A DNA stretch of 64,000 nt from Rhodoferax sp. WC2427 (GCF_040822085.1 NZ_CP162006.1:620001-684000); one strand, 5' to 3'; numbered from the stretch's first letter, positions 10,245-21,145 are shown. Translations and numbers: made by a program. Notes: generated by a model from the sequence alone, not told the origin.

Positions 10245-10736
10245 TTATTTGTCGAGAACGAGGCGCAGGGTGGCCGTGGGTTCGGGCTGGCTGCGCACCG
10301 CGATCAGTCGGCCATCGTTCAGGCGGGCCAGATCGGCCTGCCAGCCCGGCACCGGCGTGTTGCTACCGCGCAACCAGTCGAACAGCGCCGCCAGCGGCAG
10401 CGGCGCGCCAGTGGCCTGTGCCACCAGCGCTTCCAGCGACTCAAAAGGCCGTATTTCGCCGTTGGCGTGCAGGGTGGCCGATCCGGGTTGCCATTGCATG
10501 CGCGCCACGGTGCCGCCCAGCGGGTTGAAGAGGATGAGCTCGCCAGATTCTGCCGAGCCCTTGAGCTCAAAGCTGGCGGAAAAAGACTGCGCCGCCGATC
10601 CATCGACCTGCAAGGCCAGGCGGCCGCTCCAGAAGGCAGACAGGTCGGCGTTTTGGCGACCACTGTTCAGGTGCGCACACCCGGCCAGCAGCAATGCGCA
10701 CGCCATGAGCGCCCCGCGGCGGGCCAGAGCGGTCAC
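10245..10736 (-). CDS. lolB: Outer-membrane lipoprotein insertion factor LolB
   Basis: LolB receives lipoproteins from LolA and inserts them into the outer membrane. I place the start at the GTG at 10736, whose codon overlaps the TGA stop of the upstream TPR gene (GTGA). It gives VTALARRGALMACALLLAGCAHL, a lipoprotein signal with lipobox LLAGC. Later features fit the family: FWSGRLALQVDG, SASFELKG, LILFNPLGGTVARM and the C-terminal RLVLDK. The mature product, about 145 residues, is slightly short for LolB. Position before ispE supports the call. Confidence 0.88.
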   Translation of the reverse strand: MTALARRGALMACALLLAGCAHLNSGRQNADLSAFWSGRLALQVDGSAAQSFSASFELKGSAESGELILFNPLGGTVARMQWQPGSATLHANGEIRPFESLEALVAQATGAPLPLAALFDWLRGSNTPVPGWQADLARLNDGRLIAVRSQPEPTATLRLVLDK

Positions 10737-12493
10737 AGCTTGACTTGCAGGCGCTTGAGGGTGCCCAGCAGGGTTTCGTTGTCGCCATTGATCTGCATGC
10801 CTTCTTTCCAGATGCTCGTGGCGCGGTCGCGTTGGCCCAGGGCCCACAGCACCTCGCCCAGATGGGCGGCAATTTCGGCATCCGGCTTGGCCTTGAAGGC
10901 GCCATCCAGCACGCGCAGGGCTTCGTCGTTATTGCCCATGCGGAACTCGACCCAGCCCAGGCTGTCGGCGATGAAGGGGTCGTTCGGTACAAATTCCAGC
11001 GCCTTGCGGATCAATGCGCGGGCTTCGGGCAGGCGCACGTTGCGCTCGGCCAGCGAATAGCCCAGGGCGTTGTAGGCATGGTGGTAGTCGGGTTTGCTGG
11101 CGATCAGTTTGCGCAGCAGCCGCTCCATTTCGTCCATCTTGTCGAGCTTTTCGGCCAGCATGGCCTGGTCGTACAGCAGGTCGGCATCGTCGGGATGGTC
11201 GGCCACCGACTTGGCCATCAGATCGTAGGCCGTCTGGTACTGTTTGTTGTCGCGCAACAACTGCACTTCGGCCGACAGTTTCATGCGGGCATCTGCGTCT
11301 GTGCGCTCGGGCAGGGCTTGCAGCAGGGCGCGGCCCTCGGCCAACTTGCCTTGCTTGGCCAGCAACGAGGCCCGGCGGCCTTGCACGGACAGCAGTTCTT
11401 CGGCGTTGGCAATTTTTTGCAGCCAGGCGGAGGCTGCGGGGTAGTCCTTGCGGTTCTCGGCCACCTGCGAAAGGGCCATATACGCCGATGACAGGCCCCG
11501 GGTGCGCCCTTCGCCGGGTGGCAGGGGTTCGGCCAGGGCAATGAAGCGCTGCAGCGAAAGCTCGGCGGCGCTGAGCTGGTTTTCCTGGACCTGCAGGCTG
11601 CCCTGCACCAACCAGGCATCGGGGAAATCCGGGTTCTGGCTGGTCAGAAGCTTGAGCTGCTGGGTGGCTTCGCCGTAGCGCTGGGCCTCCAGCAGCGCGC
11701 GCACGTAGGCCATGCGCAGTTCGGGCAGGGGCTTGCCACCCAGGTAGTGCAGTACCAGGGGCTCGGCCAGCGGGACTCTTGGGCCCATCATTTCCAGGGC
11801 TAGCTGCACCGGGCCGGGCGCGGTAATCGACAGTGCCTGGCCGCTACGGGCCGCCTCCAGTGCGCCCGAGGTATCGCCCGCCGCCAGCCGCATGCGGCCC
11901 ACGGTGGTCCAGGCCGCGGGGCCGACAACCCCGTCCTTCAGGTAGCTGCCCAGCACTTGCTCGACCACCGAGGCCGCCTGGCTTTTGTCGGAGATCTGTG
12001 CATAGGTGGGTGGTATGGCGGAGATGGCGGCTGCGCGGTCGGACTCGGTGGCCATCGCCAGCTCGGTCCTGAGCGGCTCGGCCGTGTCGGCCACGCGGTT
12101 CAGCGCCAGCAAGATTTGCAGCACGTAGCGGTTGGCATCGCGCGAGGCGGGTTCGGCCTTGCTCCAGACGCGGGCCGCTTGCAGTGCGGCATCGCCGGAG
12201 CGCGATTGCAGGGCAATCTCGACCGCGCGGCGGTAGAGGCTGGGGTCGTTGGCCTTGCGGGCACCTTCCAGGTACAGCTGGTAGGCAATGCCGGGTTCGC
12301 CGCCTGCGGCATTCAGCTCGCCCAGCAGCACGATGTAGAACAGCTCCCCGTCCAGGGCCGACTGCTCTGGCGTGGCTTCTGAAGCGCTGGGGGCTGCGGC
12401 CTCGGGGGCTGCCTGCGCAAATGCGTGCAGGCTGCCCGCGGCCAGAGCCAAAGTTGCCAATCCGTGGGTAGCCAGTCTGATATATCGCTTCAT
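10733..12493 (-). CDS. Exported tetratricopeptide-repeat protein
   Basis: A 586-residue protein starting MKRYIRLATHGLATLALAAG and carrying a Sec signal peptide probably cut after AFA. The rest is alpha-helical with many TPR-like units, for example near GEPGIAYQLYLEGARKAN, YQTAYDLMAKSVADHPDD and YHHAYNALGYSLAERN. It probably acts in the periplasm as a protein-protein adaptor. In beta-proteobacteria such a TPR gene commonly precedes lolB, and the stop/start overlap suggests translational coupling and a shared envelope role. The partner is unknown. Confidence 0.85.
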   Translation of the reverse strand: MKRYIRLATHGLATLALAAGSLHAFAQAAPEAAAPSASEATPEQSALDGELFYIVLLGELNAAGGEPGIAYQLYLEGARKANDPSLYRRAVEIALQSRSGDAALQAARVWSKAEPASRDANRYVLQILLALNRVADTAEPLRTELAMATESDRAAAISAIPPTYAQISDKSQAASVVEQVLGSYLKDGVVGPAAWTTVGRMRLAAGDTSGALEAARSGQALSITAPGPVQLALEMMGPRVPLAEPLVLHYLGGKPLPELRMAYVRALLEAQRYGEATQQLKLLTSQNPDFPDAWLVQGSLQVQENQLSAAELSLQRFIALAEPLPPGEGRTRGLSSAYMALSQVAENRKDYPAASAWLQKIANAEELLSVQGRRASLLAKQGKLAEGRALLQALPERTDADARMKLSAEVQLLRDNKQYQTAYDLMAKSVADHPDDADLLYDQAMLAEKLDKMDEMERLLRKLIASKPDYHHAYNALGYSLAERNVRLPEARALIRKALEFVPNDPFIADSLGWVEFRMGNNDEALRVLDGAFKAKPDAEIAAHLGEVLWALGQRDRATSIWKEGMQINGDNETLLGTLKRLQVKL

Positions 12494-12581
12494 CGGCTCA
12501 TAATAATCCAAGCCCATTAACGTACGCGATGTAAGGGGCGAAGCCCTCGGTAACGCGATTCCCCTTCTTTACAAGCCCACC

Positions 12582-13397
12582 ATGCCCGAGCTACCCGAGG
12601 TTGAAGTCACCCGACTGAGCTTTGCCGACCGCATCCAGGGCGCGCGCATCCATAGCGTGCGCCTGGGCAAACCACTGCGCTGGCCGCTGGGCTACGACCC
12701 TGCGCTGCTGGCGGGCCGCACCGTGCTGCAAGTGCGCCGCCGGGGGAAATATTTGCTGTTGGACCTGGATGCGGGTCTGCTGCTGCTGCACCTGGGCATG
12801 TCGGGCAGCCTGCATTTCGCGCCCCAGCAGCCCGAGCCGGGCGTGCACGACCACTGCGATGTGGTCACCCACCTGGGCACGTTGCGCCTGCACGACCCGC
12901 GCCGATTTGGCGCGGTGGTGTATGCCGACAGCCAGGACGCCCCCGCAGCTGCCAAGCTGCTGGGCCATCTGGGCATGGAGCCGCTGGACGATGGATTTTC
13001 TTTACCGGCTTTTTACGCAGGGCTACAGGCGCGCAAAACCGCCATCAAGCAGGTGCTGCTGGCGGGCGAGGTGGTGGTGGGCGTGGGCAACATTTATGCG
13101 TCCGAGGCGCTGTTCATTGCCGGTATCCGCCCCACCGTGCGGGCCCACAGCATCAGCAAACCGCGCGCCGCCAAGCTGCATGCCGCCGTGCGCAGCGTGC
13201 TGGCCCGGGCGGTACTGAAGGGCGGCAGCACCCTGCGGGACTTCTCCAACGCCCATGGCGAGAGCGGCTACTTCCAGCTCGAAGCCATGGTCTACGACCG
13301 CCAGGGCCTACCCTGCCGGGTGTGCGGCACGCCCATCCAGCAAATACGCCAGGGCCAGCGGTCCACCTACTTTTGCCCGGTGTGCCAAAAGCGCTAG
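12582..13397 (+). CDS. mutM: Formamidopyrimidine-DNA glycosylase
   Basis: Fpg/MutM excises 8-oxoguanine and formamidopyrimidines from DNA. The 271-residue protein begins [11 protein letters not shown] (catalytic Pro2, Glu3). It has the helix-two-turn-helix segment [12 protein letters not shown] and ends with the zinc finger CRVC...CPVC ([14 protein letters not shown]). After the start, LSFADRIQG replaces the RRGIEPHIxG seen in many homologues, a mild departure from consensus. It is divergent from the TPR gene. Confidence 0.96.
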   Translation: MPELPEVEVTRLSFADRIQGARIHSVRLGKPLRWPLGYDPALLAGRTVLQVRRRGKYLLLDLDAGLLLLHLGMSGSLHFAPQQPEPGVHDHCDVVTHLGTLRLHDPRRFGAVVYADSQDAPAAAKLLGHLGMEPLDDGFSLPAFYAGLQARKTAIKQVLLAGEVVVGVGNIYASEALFIAGIRPTVRAHSISKPRAAKLHAAVRSVLARAVLKGGSTLRDFSNAHGESGYFQLEAMVYDRQGLPCRVCGTPIQQIRQGQRSTYFCPVCQKR

Positions 13398-13441
13398 TGC
13401 TATATTGATTTTTTGTACTTTTATTACCGATCGATCCCTCT

Positions 13442-15382
13442 GTGGCGACCTCCTTCAATGACCAACTAGGCCAGCATGGCGCGTGGCGGCGTGAGCTGGC
13501 GCTGCGCTTGAAGCTGCTGTCGGCCTGGATGAAAGAGCACGCGCTGATGGATGCCGGGGTGGAAGCCCGGCTGCGGCGGCTGGAAGACCAGATGCGCAGC
13601 GACAAAGTGATGGTCGCCTTTGTGGCCGAGTTCTCGCGCGGCAAGTCGGAGATGATCAACGCGGTGTTCTTTGCCGGTTACGGCCGCCGCATCATGCCTG
13701 CCAGCGCGGGCCGCACCACCATGTGCCCCACCGAGCTGGGCTATGACGCAGATGTGCCGCCCAGCCTGCGGTTGCTGCCCATCGAGTCGCGCCTGCACCC
13801 CCAGTCGCTGGCCGACTGGCGCCAGGCCCCGGAACAATGGACCCATATCGCCCTGGACGTGAACGACGCGGCCCAGCTGGCCCAGACCATGGAAAAGGTC
13901 ACCGAGGTGCGCAGCGTGAGCCAGGAGGAAGCCCGTGCGCTGGGCTTCTGGCACGACCAGGAACCCGACGACAACCCGCCGCTGGATGCCGAGGGCCGGG
14001 TCGAAGTGCCTCGCTGGCGGCATGCGCTGGTCAACATGGCGCACCCGCTGCTGCTGCAAGGCCTGGTGATTCTGGATACGCCGGGGCTGAATGCCATCGG
14101 CGCCGAGCCCGAGCTGACCGTCAACCTGATCCCCCAGGCCCACGCGGTGGTCTTTATCCTGGGGGCCGACACCGGGGTCACCAAGTCCGACCTGTCCGTC
14201 TGGCGCGACCACCTGCGCCCCGCGACCGACGCCATGGAGACCCGGTTGGTGGTTTTAAACAAGGTCGATACCCTGTGGGACGCGTTGAGCACGCCCGAGC
14301 AGGTGCAGCTGCAGGTAGACCGCCAGCGGGTTGCCTCGGCGGCGCTGCTGGGGGTGCCCGCGCAGCGGGTACTGGCGGTGTCGGCGCAAAAGGGCTTGGT
14401 GGCCAAGATCACCGACGATGGGCCCCTGCTGCATGCCAGCGGTCTGCCCGCGCTGGAAGTGGTGCTGGGCCAAGGCATCCTGGGCCAGCGGCAGGACATC
14501 CTGCGCTCCGCCGTGGCGCGCGGCATCACCGACCTGCGCACCGAAACCAGCCGCGTGCTACACGTGCGCCGCCGCGACCTGGCCGAGCAAAAAATGGAGC
14601 TGCAGGGCCTGGGCGGCAAAAACCTGACCGTGGTGAAGAACATGCGCCAGCGCATCGAACAGGAAAAGCACGAGTTCGACATGGGCAACGCCAAGGTCCA
14701 CGCCGTGCGCGCTATCCAGCTCAAGTTGCTGGGCGAGGCCTACGTCTTGCTGGGCAGCCGCACCCTGAAGGCCGAGATGGCGGTGCTGGCCGCGGCACTG
14801 CAAAAACCCGGCTGGAAGCGCGGCGTGAAAGGCGTGTACGCCGCCACCTTTGCCCGGCTGCGCGATAACCTGGCCAAGGCCTATACCGCGGGGGAAGAAA
14901 TCCACAGCATGCTGGCCGCCACCTTTGGCCAGCTCAACACCGAATTCGGCTTCTCGCTGCTGCTGGCCGACGCACCCGATGCGCAGCACTTCCAGGCCGA
15001 GCTGGCCGAGATTGAAGCCAGCCACGTACAGTATCTGAGCCTGCGCAACGCCCTGAAGCTGGCCCAGCCCGAATTTGCCGAACGCCTGGTGCGGGCACTG
15101 CGCTCGCGGCTGCGCGGGGTCAACCAGTCGGCCTTTGACGAGCTGGAGCTGTGGAGCAAATCGGCATCCGCCCAGCTTGAAGACCAACTCAAGGAGCGCC
15201 GCAAAAGCTTCACCCGCCGCCTCGAAGGCATCGACCGCATGCAGACCGCCGCCGGGGGGCTGGATGCGCAGGTGGCCGAGATCGAGGACCAGGAGGCCGT
15301 GCTGGGCCAGTTCGAATCCCGTTTGCAGCTGCTGACCTCGTATTTTTTGACCACCGCCGCACCCCGGCCCTCTTTGGAATGA
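13442..15382 (+). CDS. Dynamin-family GTPase
   Basis: A 646-residue protein with a GTG start. The GTPase domain is N-terminal: G1 loop EFSRGKSEMINAVF (about residues 63-76), G3 DTPGLN near 213-218 and G4 NKVD near 274. G1 is the SRGKS form rather than GxxxxGKS. A long helical region with coiled-coil character follows (residues 360-630). Bacterial dynamin-like proteins remodel membranes; this one sits between mutM and mutY, and its role there is not known. It is 7 bases from mutY, suggesting co-transcription. Confidence 0.82.
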   Translation: MATSFNDQLGQHGAWRRELALRLKLLSAWMKEHALMDAGVEARLRRLEDQMRSDKVMVAFVAEFSRGKSEMINAVFFAGYGRRIMPASAGRTTMCPTELGYDADVPPSLRLLPIESRLHPQSLADWRQAPEQWTHIALDVNDAAQLAQTMEKVTEVRSVSQEEARALGFWHDQEPDDNPPLDAEGRVEVPRWRHALVNMAHPLLLQGLVILDTPGLNAIGAEPELTVNLIPQAHAVVFILGADTGVTKSDLSVWRDHLRPATDAMETRLVVLNKVDTLWDALSTPEQVQLQVDRQRVASAALLGVPAQRVLAVSAQKGLVAKITDDGPLLHASGLPALEVVLGQGILGQRQDILRSAVARGITDLRTETSRVLHVRRRDLAEQKMELQGLGGKNLTVVKNMRQRIEQEKHEFDMGNAKVHAVRAIQLKLLGEAYVLLGSRTLKAEMAVLAAALQKPGWKRGVKGVYAATFARLRDNLAKAYTAGEEIHSMLAATFGQLNTEFGFSLLLADAPDAQHFQAELAEIEASHVQYLSLRNALKLAQPEFAERLVRALRSRLRGVNQSAFDELELWSKSASAQLEDQLKERRKSFTRRLEGIDRMQTAAGGLDAQVAEIEDQEAVLGQFESRLQLLTSYFLTTAAPRPSLE

Positions 15383-15389
15383 ATCCGGT

Positions 15390-16451
15390 ATGACTTTAGC
15401 GGCAGCGTATGCGGCCCCCCAGGCGGTCGCCACCGCCTTCGCCTCCCAGGTGATCCATTGGCAAAAGACCCACGGCCGCAACAGCCTGCCGTGGCAGAAC
15501 ACCCAGGACCCGTACCGCGTGTGGTTGTCGGAAATCATGCTGCAGCAGACCCAGGTGAGCTCGGTGCTGGAGTACTTTCCACGCTTTCTGGCCCGTTTTC
15601 CCGATGTGCGAAGCCTGGCCGCCGCCAGCCTGGACGATGTGCTGGCCCTGTGGAGTGGCCTGGGCTACTACAGCCGCGCCCGCAACCTGTACCGCTGCGC
15701 CCAGCAGGTGGTGGAGGTGCATGGCGGGCGCTTTCCGCCGACCGCCGAGCTGCTGCAAACCCTGCCCGGCATTGGCCGCTCGACGGCTGCCGCCATCGCC
15801 TCGTTTTGCTATGGCGAGCGCGCGGCGATTCTGGATGCCAACGTCAAGCGCGTGCTGACCCGGGTGCTGGGATTTGGGGCCGATCTGGCCGTGGCCGCCA
15901 ATGAGCGGGCCCTGTGGGAGCAGGCCACCGCCTTGCTCCCGGCCCAGGCCGGGCTGGACACCATGCCGCGCTACACCCAAGGTCTGATGGACCTGGGCGC
16001 CACCGTCTGCGCGCCGCGCCAGCCCACCTGCCTGCTGTGCCCGGTGCAGCCGGTGTGCCTGGCCCAGCGCGAGGGCGCACCCGAGAAATACCCGGTCAAA
16101 ACCCGCAAGCTCAAGCGCAGCACCGAATCCTGGTGGCTGCTGTGGGCGCAAGACGGTGCCGGGCGCGTGTGGCTGCAGCGGCGCCCCGACGCGGGTGTGT
16201 GGGCGGGGCTGTACTGCCTGCCGGTGTTTGACAGCCGCGAGGCCTTGGCGGCATCGGTGGGCGCAACGGTGCTGGACGACCTGCCGGTGTTTCTGCACGT
16301 GCTGACGCACAAGGACTTGTACCTGCACCCGGTGCAAACCCAGTGGCCGCAAGACGCCCGCCCCGGCCCGCACGGCGACTGGGTCGAGGCCCAGCGCTGG
16401 CCCGACATGGGCCTGCCCGCACCCATACGCAAGCTGCTGTCTGCTATATAA
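15390..16451 (+). CDS. mutY: A/G-specific adenine glycosylase
   Basis: MutY removes adenine mispaired with 8-oxoguanine, complementing MutM in the same neighbourhood. The 353-residue protein shows the HhH-GPD region (LPWQNTQDPYRVWLSEIMLQQT with catalytic Glu, LPGIGRSTAAAI, ILDANVKRVLTR). The four-cysteine [4Fe-4S] loop is CAPRQPTCLLCPVQPVC, and a C-terminal NUDIX-like domain (residues about 235-350) recognises 8-oxoG. The start ATG at 15390 follows the GTPase gene closely. Confidence 0.97.
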   Translation: MTLAAAYAAPQAVATAFASQVIHWQKTHGRNSLPWQNTQDPYRVWLSEIMLQQTQVSSVLEYFPRFLARFPDVRSLAAASLDDVLALWSGLGYYSRARNLYRCAQQVVEVHGGRFPPTAELLQTLPGIGRSTAAAIASFCYGERAAILDANVKRVLTRVLGFGADLAVAANERALWEQATALLPAQAGLDTMPRYTQGLMDLGATVCAPRQPTCLLCPVQPVCLAQREGAPEKYPVKTRKLKRSTESWWLLWAQDGAGRVWLQRRPDAGVWAGLYCLPVFDSREALAASVGATVLDDLPVFLHVLTHKDLYLHPVQTQWPQDARPGPHGDWVEAQRWPDMGLPAPIRKLLSAI

Positions 16452-16453
16452 TC

Positions 16454-16496
16454 AGTAGCTGCTCACGCTGATGGAATAAGCGCTAGAGGCCAAAAA
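16454..16496 (+). repeat. Dispersed Comamonadaceae-type repeat, copy C
   Basis: The clearest copy: AGTAGCTGCTCACGCT, then GATGG, then AATAAGCGCTAGAGGCC and an A-run. It lies in the 48-base gap between the convergent mutY and rapZ, where it may double as a terminator or simply be a mobile or imperfectly palindromic unit. Confidence 0.65.
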
Positions 16497-16499
16497 GTC

Positions 16500-17402
16500 T
16501 TAAAAAACGGTGGCGCCACCTGAGATGGGTGGCAGGTCGCCCCGTGCATCCAGTTCGCGGTGCCGCTTCAGCGTGACCCAGCGTTTGCTGAAGGTGGCGG
16601 CCAACTGCTCCACCAGGTAGACCGAGCGGTGCTGCCCGCCGGTGCAGCCTATGCCCACCGTGACGTAGCTGCGGTGGTCGCGGGCCAGCGGCTCCAGCCA
16701 GTGGGTTAAAAACTTCTCGATGTCGTTGAACATCTGCGCCACGTCGGGGCTTTGGCGCAAAAACGCCGCCACCGCGTCATCGCGCCCGGTCAGGGGGCGC
16801 AGGTCGGGCTCGTAGTGCGGATTCGGCAGCATGCGCACATCAAACACAAAGTCGGCATCCACCGGAATGCCGCGCTTGAAGGCGAAGGACTCGAACACCA
16901 GCGTCAACTGCGCCTCGGGTGCGGCGATCAGCGACTTGATGTAGCCCTGCAACTGCGAGGCGCGGATGAAGCTGGTGTCCAGCACATGGGCTTTTTCGCG
17001 CAGGTCGGCCAGCAGCTCGCGCTCCAGCTCGATGGCTTCGACTAGGGCGTGCTGCTGGTCGGTGCGCTCGGAGCGCGACAGCGGGTGCTTACGCCGCGTC
17101 TCGGAGTAGCGGCGCACCAGGGTGTCGGTGGCCGAGTCGAGGAACAGCGATTTGATGTGCACGCCCTGCTTGCGCAGCGTCTCCAGATGCTGCGGCACCA
17201 GGGGCAGGGCGGTGGCGCTGCGCACGTCCATGGCGATGGCCACCTTTTTCGCGCCCTGGGTTTGCTCCAGTTTCACGAAGTTCAGCAGCAACTCGGGTGG
17301 CAGGTTGTCCACGCAGTAGTAGCCCGCGTCTTCCAGGGCGTGCAAGGCGACAGATTTGCCCGAACCGGACATGCCGGTAATCAACACAATTTCAAGTTTC
17401 AT
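16500..17402 (-). CDS. rapZ: RNase adapter protein RapZ
   Basis: RapZ binds nucleotides and small RNAs; in enterobacteria it delivers GlmZ to RNase E to tune amino-sugar synthesis. The 300-residue protein has the Walker A loop GMSGSGKS (residues 10-17), the Walker B-like region [25 protein letters not shown], and the C-terminal [20 protein letters not shown] motif of the family. The ATG overlaps the recN stop (ATGA), so the two are coupled. Its targets in this organism are not known. Confidence 0.95.
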   Translation of the reverse strand: MKLEIVLITGMSGSGKSVALHALEDAGYYCVDNLPPELLLNFVKLEQTQGAKKVAIAMDVRSATALPLVPQHLETLRKQGVHIKSLFLDSATDTLVRRYSETRRKHPLSRSERTDQQHALVEAIELERELLADLREKAHVLDTSFIRASQLQGYIKSLIAAPEAQLTLVFESFAFKRGIPVDADFVFDVRMLPNPHYEPDLRPLTGRDDAVAAFLRQSPDVAQMFNDIEKFLTHWLEPLARDHRSYVTVGIGCTGGQHRSVYLVEQLAATFSKRWVTLKRHRELDARGDLPPISGGATVF

Positions 17403-19042
17403 AGCTCGCCTAGCATCTCCTTGGCATGCGCCAGCGTGGTGCCGGACAGTTTTTCACCCCCGAGCATGCGCGCAACTTCGGCCACACGCTGTTCGCCCAG
17501 CACCAAGGCCACGCTGCTGACTGTGCTTTTGCCGTCGCGCAGCTTGGCCACCACCAGGTGGTGGTCGGCGCAGGCGGCTACCTGGGGCAGGTGGGTTACG
17601 GCCAGCACCTGGCGGTCGCGGCCCAGCTGTTTCATCAGGCGGCCTACGGTTTCGGCCACGGCACCGCCCACGCCGGAGTCCACCTCGTCAAAGATCAGGG
17701 TTTGCGCCGTGCCCAGCGCGCTGGTGGTGACGGCAATCGCCAGCGCGATGCGCGACAGCTCGCCCCCAGAGGCGACCTTGCCCACCGGGCGCGGCGTGCT
17801 GCCCGCGTGCCCGGCCACCAGAAACTGCACTTCTTCCAGCCCGCTGGCGCTGGGCTCGGTCTTTTGCAGCGCCACCTGGAACTGGCCGCCCTGCATCCCC
17901 AGGCCCTGCATCGCCAGGGTGATGGCCTTGGCCAGCCGGGGGGCCGCCAGCGCGCGGGCTTTGCCCAGTACGGCAGCCTCGGCACGGTAGGCGGCCTGGG
18001 CCTTGCGCTCGGCGGCTTCCAGGGCTTGCGCATCGGCGGCGGCATCCAGCCGGGCCAGCTCGGCCTTCCAACTGGCCAGCAGCGCGGGCAGCTCGGCGGG
18101 CGTGCGTTTGTAGCGCCGGGCCAGCGACACCCACTGCGACAGGCGGTCGTCCAACTCGCCCAGGCGTTGCGGGTCCAGCTCGGTTTTGCGCAGGGTGGTG
18201 TGCAGCGAATGCGCGGCATCCTCGGCCTGCGCCAGACTGGATGCCAAAACCTCGGCCAGCGCAGCATACTCGGGCGCAATGTGCTCTTGATTGTGTAGCG
18301 CGGTGTGGGCGCGGGACAACCCGGCCAAGGCGCCGGATTCTTCGCCCTCCAGCGCGTCGATGGCGGTTTGCACCGCATCCAGCAGGGCCTGGGTGTGGGA
18401 GAGGCGGGTGTGCTCGGCGTTCAGCTCGGCCCACTCGTCGGCGCCGGGGTTGAGCTTGCCCACCTCGCCAATCTGCCAGGCCAGCCGCTCCTGCTCTTGC
18501 TGCAGCGAGTCTCGCGCAGCCTGGGCATCGGCCAGGGCTTTCTGGGCGCTGCGCCACTGGGTCCATAGCGCCTCTAAAGTACGGGTGCTGGTGCCTGCGT
18601 AGGCGTCCAGCAGGCCACGTACGGTGTCCGGGCGGGTCAGGCTTTGCCAGGCATGCTGGCCGTGGATGTCGAGCAGCTGGTCGCCGATTTCGCGCAACTG
18701 GGTGGCGGTGGCCGGGCTGCCGTTGATCCAGGAGCGGCTTTTGCCCTGCGCATCCACCGTGCGGCGCAGCAGCAGGCTGTCGCCCAGGTCAAACCCGGCC
18801 TGTTCGAGCCAGGTGCTGACGGCCGCCGGGCTGTCGAATTCGGCGCTGATGTCGGCCCGGGCCGCGCCCTCGCGCACCGTGCCCGCATCGGCGCGGCTGC
18901 CCAGGGCCAGTTGCAGCGCGTCGATCAGGATGGATTTGCCCGCGCCGGTTTCGCCGGTGAGCACGCTGAAGCCGGTGTCCAGCTCCAGGTCCAGCTCGCG
19001 CACGATCACGAAGTCGCGCAGGGTGATGCGTTTTAGCGCCAT
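17399..19042 (-). CDS. recN: DNA repair protein RecN
   Basis: RecN is an SMC-like ATPase acting at double-strand breaks. The 547-residue product starts at the ATG at 19042 ([21 protein letters not shown]). It has Walker A GETGAGKS near residue 32, a long coiled-coil middle (about 150-370), the ABC signature [14 protein letters not shown] and Walker [14 protein letters not shown]. It lies between nadK and rapZ on one strand with tight spacing. Confidence 0.96.
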   Translation of the reverse strand: MALKRITLRDFVIVRELDLELDTGFSVLTGETGAGKSILIDALQLALGSRADAGTVREGAARADISAEFDSPAAVSTWLEQAGFDLGDSLLLRRTVDAQGKSRSWINGSPATATQLREIGDQLLDIHGQHAWQSLTRPDTVRGLLDAYAGTSTRTLEALWTQWRSAQKALADAQAARDSLQQEQERLAWQIGEVGKLNPGADEWAELNAEHTRLSHTQALLDAVQTAIDALEGEESGALAGLSRAHTALHNQEHIAPEYAALAEVLASSLAQAEDAAHSLHTTLRKTELDPQRLGELDDRLSQWVSLARRYKRTPAELPALLASWKAELARLDAAADAQALEAAERKAQAAYRAEAAVLGKARALAAPRLAKAITLAMQGLGMQGGQFQVALQKTEPSASGLEEVQFLVAGHAGSTPRPVGKVASGGELSRIALAIAVTTSALGTAQTLIFDEVDSGVGGAVAETVGRLMKQLGRDRQVLAVTHLPQVAACADHHLVVAKLRDGKSTVSSVALVLGEQRVAEVARMLGGEKLSGTTLAHAKEMLGEL

Positions 19043-19059
19043 GTGTTCAGTACCATAAA

Positions 19060-19953
19060 TCAGGTGCCTTCGTTCCAATGGAGTTTGCGCCGCAGGGTGT
19101 CGAAGTAGCTCCAGCCCTGGGGGTGCAGAAAGCGCGCCCGGTGCTCGGAGCGCCGCACAATGATGCGGTCGCCATGCTGCAGCGAGGCCAGCGACTGCAT
19201 GTCGAAATTTGCGCTGGCATCCCGGCCTGCTACTAATTCAATAGCTACTTCCGCCGCATCGGCAAGCACAATCGGCCTGTTTGTCAATGTATGCGGGGCA
19301 ATGGGCACCATCACCCAGCCGGGAATGGACGGGTGCATCAGCGGCCCGCCCGCCGACAGCGAATAGGCCGTGGAGCCGGTGGGCGTGGCGATGATCAGGC
19401 CGTCGGCCCGCTGGTTGGCCACCAGGCGGCCATCCACTTCGACCCGCAACTCCAGCATGCCCGAGGTGGCACCCCGGTTCACCACCACGTCGTTCAGTGC
19501 CAGCGCGTCAAACACGCACTCGCCCGCGCGCATCACCTGGGCGTGCATCAGGCTGCGGTGGTCTTCCTCGAAAGTGCCTTGCAGCATCGGCAGCAGGGTG
19601 GTGGCATAGGACTCGATCGGAATGTCGGTAATAAACCCCAGCCGCCCCTGGTTGATGCCCATCAGCGCCACCCCGTAGCGTGCCAGTTGGCGGCCAATGC
19701 CGAGCATGGTGCCGTCGCCACCCACCACCAGCCCCAGGTCGCAGCGCTGGCCAATCGCCGCGATATCCAGCGCCGGGTAGCCGCTCAAGCCGGTGTTGGC
19801 CACGGTTTCCGCATCCACCACCACCTCGCAGCCCTGGCTGGTTAAAAACTGCGCAATTTCTTCCAGCACCTTGCGCGACGAAGCGTTGGCCGCATAGGTG
19901 CCCGGCGCGGCGTATTTGCCGAATAGCGCTACGTGGCGGAATTGTGATTTCAT
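19060..19953 (-). CDS. nadK: NAD(+) kinase
   Basis: NadK phosphorylates NAD to NADP. The 297-residue protein has the GGDGTML motif (residues about 77-83), [13 protein letters not shown], and the [15 protein letters not shown] active-site segment, all diagnostic. A short stretch ([10 protein letters not shown], residues about 234-243) is coded by AT-rich sequence resembling the first half of the dispersed repeat (19229-19251). It is divergent from hrcA, 74 bases apart, and heads a nadK-recN-rapZ operon. Confidence 0.96.
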   Translation of the reverse strand: MKSQFRHVALFGKYAAPGTYAANASSRKVLEEIAQFLTSQGCEVVVDAETVANTGLSGYPALDIAAIGQRCDLGLVVGGDGTMLGIGRQLARYGVALMGINQGRLGFITDIPIESYATTLLPMLQGTFEEDHRSLMHAQVMRAGECVFDALALNDVVVNRGATSGMLELRVEVDGRLVANQRADGLIIATPTGSTAYSLSAGGPLMHPSIPGWVMVPIAPHTLTNRPIVLADAAEVAIELVAGRDASANFDMQSLASLQHGDRIIVRRSEHRARFLHPQGWSYFDTLRRKLHWNEGT

Positions 19954-20027
19954 TCACAAATTACAACACGACTTGTGCTGCATCCAGAGGGTGCGGCCAG
20001 GACTATCAATGCCCCTAAAATGGAGCC

Positions 20028-21032
20028 ATGCTCGATGAACGCGCCAAGTTGTTAATGAAAGCGCTGGTCGAGCGCTATATCGCCGATGGCCAGCCCATAG
20101 GGTCGCGCACGCTCTCCAAAGCCTCGGGCCTGGACCTGTCGCCCGCCACCATCCGCAACGTCATGTCCGACCTGGAAGAGATGGGTCTGATCGTCAGCCC
20201 GCACACCTCGGCCGGGCGCATCCCCACAGCGCGCGGCTACCGGCTGTTTGTGGACACCATGCTCACCGCGCAGCCGGGCCCGCTGGTGCCCCCGAAGCTG
20301 GTTGCCGAGCAGCCGCAGAAGGTGATCGTCAACGCCGCCAACCTGCTCTCCAGCCTGTCGCAGTTTGTGGGCGTGGTGATGGCACCCCGGCGCACCTCGG
20401 TGTTTCGCCATATTGAATTTTTGCGCCTGTCGGAAAAACGCTTTCTGGTCATCATCGTCTCGCCCGAGGGCGACGTGCAAAACCGCGTCATCTTTACCGA
20501 AGTGGACTACACCTCGTCCCAACTGGTCGAAGCCGCCAACTACCTCAACGGCCACTACGCCGGCCTGTCCATCGAACAGGTGCGCGAACGCCTCAAGAAC
20601 GAGGTCGAAACCCTGCGCGGCGAGATCGCCAGCCTGATGCAAGCCGCCGTCAACGCCAGCTCCGACGCCCTCACCCGCGAGCAGGACGAGGTGGTCATCT
20701 CCGGCGAACGCAACCTGCTGGCCGTGAGCGACTTCTCCAGCGATATGGGCCATCTGCGCCGCGCGTTTGACCTGTTCGAGCAAAAAACCCAGATCATGCG
20801 GCTGCTGGACATCTCCAGCCAGGCCGAAGGCGTGCGCATTTATATAGGTGGCGAAAGCCAGGTTGTGCCGTTCGAAGAGCTCTCCATCGTCAGCGCCCCC
20901 TACGAGGTCGACGGCCAGATCGTCGGCACCCTGGGCGTGATCGGCCCCACCCGCATGCCCTACGACCGCATGATCCAGATCGTAGACATCACCTCCAAGC
21001 TGGTCAGCAACGCCCTGAGCCACCAGAAGTAG
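20028..21032 (+). CDS. hrcA: Heat-inducible transcription repressor HrcA
   Basis: HrcA represses chaperone operons through CIRCE operators. The 334-residue protein has the N-terminal winged helix ([29 protein letters not shown], then [18 protein letters not shown] and the wing [14 protein letters not shown]). The family's inserted dimerisation domain follows, and the C-terminal GGESQ...[30 protein letters not shown] segment is present. No CIRCE inverted repeat was noticed next to it. Confidence 0.96.
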   Translation: MLDERAKLLMKALVERYIADGQPIGSRTLSKASGLDLSPATIRNVMSDLEEMGLIVSPHTSAGRIPTARGYRLFVDTMLTAQPGPLVPPKLVAEQPQKVIVNAANLLSSLSQFVGVVMAPRRTSVFRHIEFLRLSEKRFLVIIVSPEGDVQNRVIFTEVDYTSSQLVEAANYLNGHYAGLSIEQVRERLKNEVETLRGEIASLMQAAVNASSDALTREQDEVVISGERNLLAVSDFSSDMGHLRRAFDLFEQKTQIMRLLDISSQAEGVRIYIGGESQVVPFEELSIVSAPYEVDGQIVGTLGVIGPTRMPYDRMIQIVDITSKLVSNALSHQK

Positions 21033-21066
21033 CCGGTTTTTCGCACAGTAGAATGCCGGGTTGTGT

Positions 21067-21143
21067 GGGGCGTTAGCTCAGTTGGTTAGAGCAGAGGACT
21101 CATAATCCTTTGGTCGAGTGTTCAAGTCACTCACGCCCTACCA
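21067..21143 (+). tRNA. tRNA-Met (anticodon CAT), phage attachment target
   Basis: A complete 77-base elongator-type tRNA-Met with encoded CCA. The acceptor GGGGCGT pairs with ACGCCCT (one G-U), the D-arm is GCTC...GAGC, and the anticodon loop is CTCATAA. The T-arm GAGTG TTCAAGT CACTC is perfect. Its 3' 48 bases are part of the attL repeat, so the integrated element has rebuilt the gene intact. Confidence 0.96.
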
Positions 21144-21145
21144 TT
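21096..21145 (+). repeat. attL, 50-bp direct repeat
   Basis: The stretch from GGACTCATAATCC to CGCCCTACCATT is repeated without a mismatch at 34813-34862. It covers the anticodon arm to the 3' end of tRNA-Met plus two bases. Identity ends sharply on both sides, as expected of site-specific integration. Confidence 0.95.
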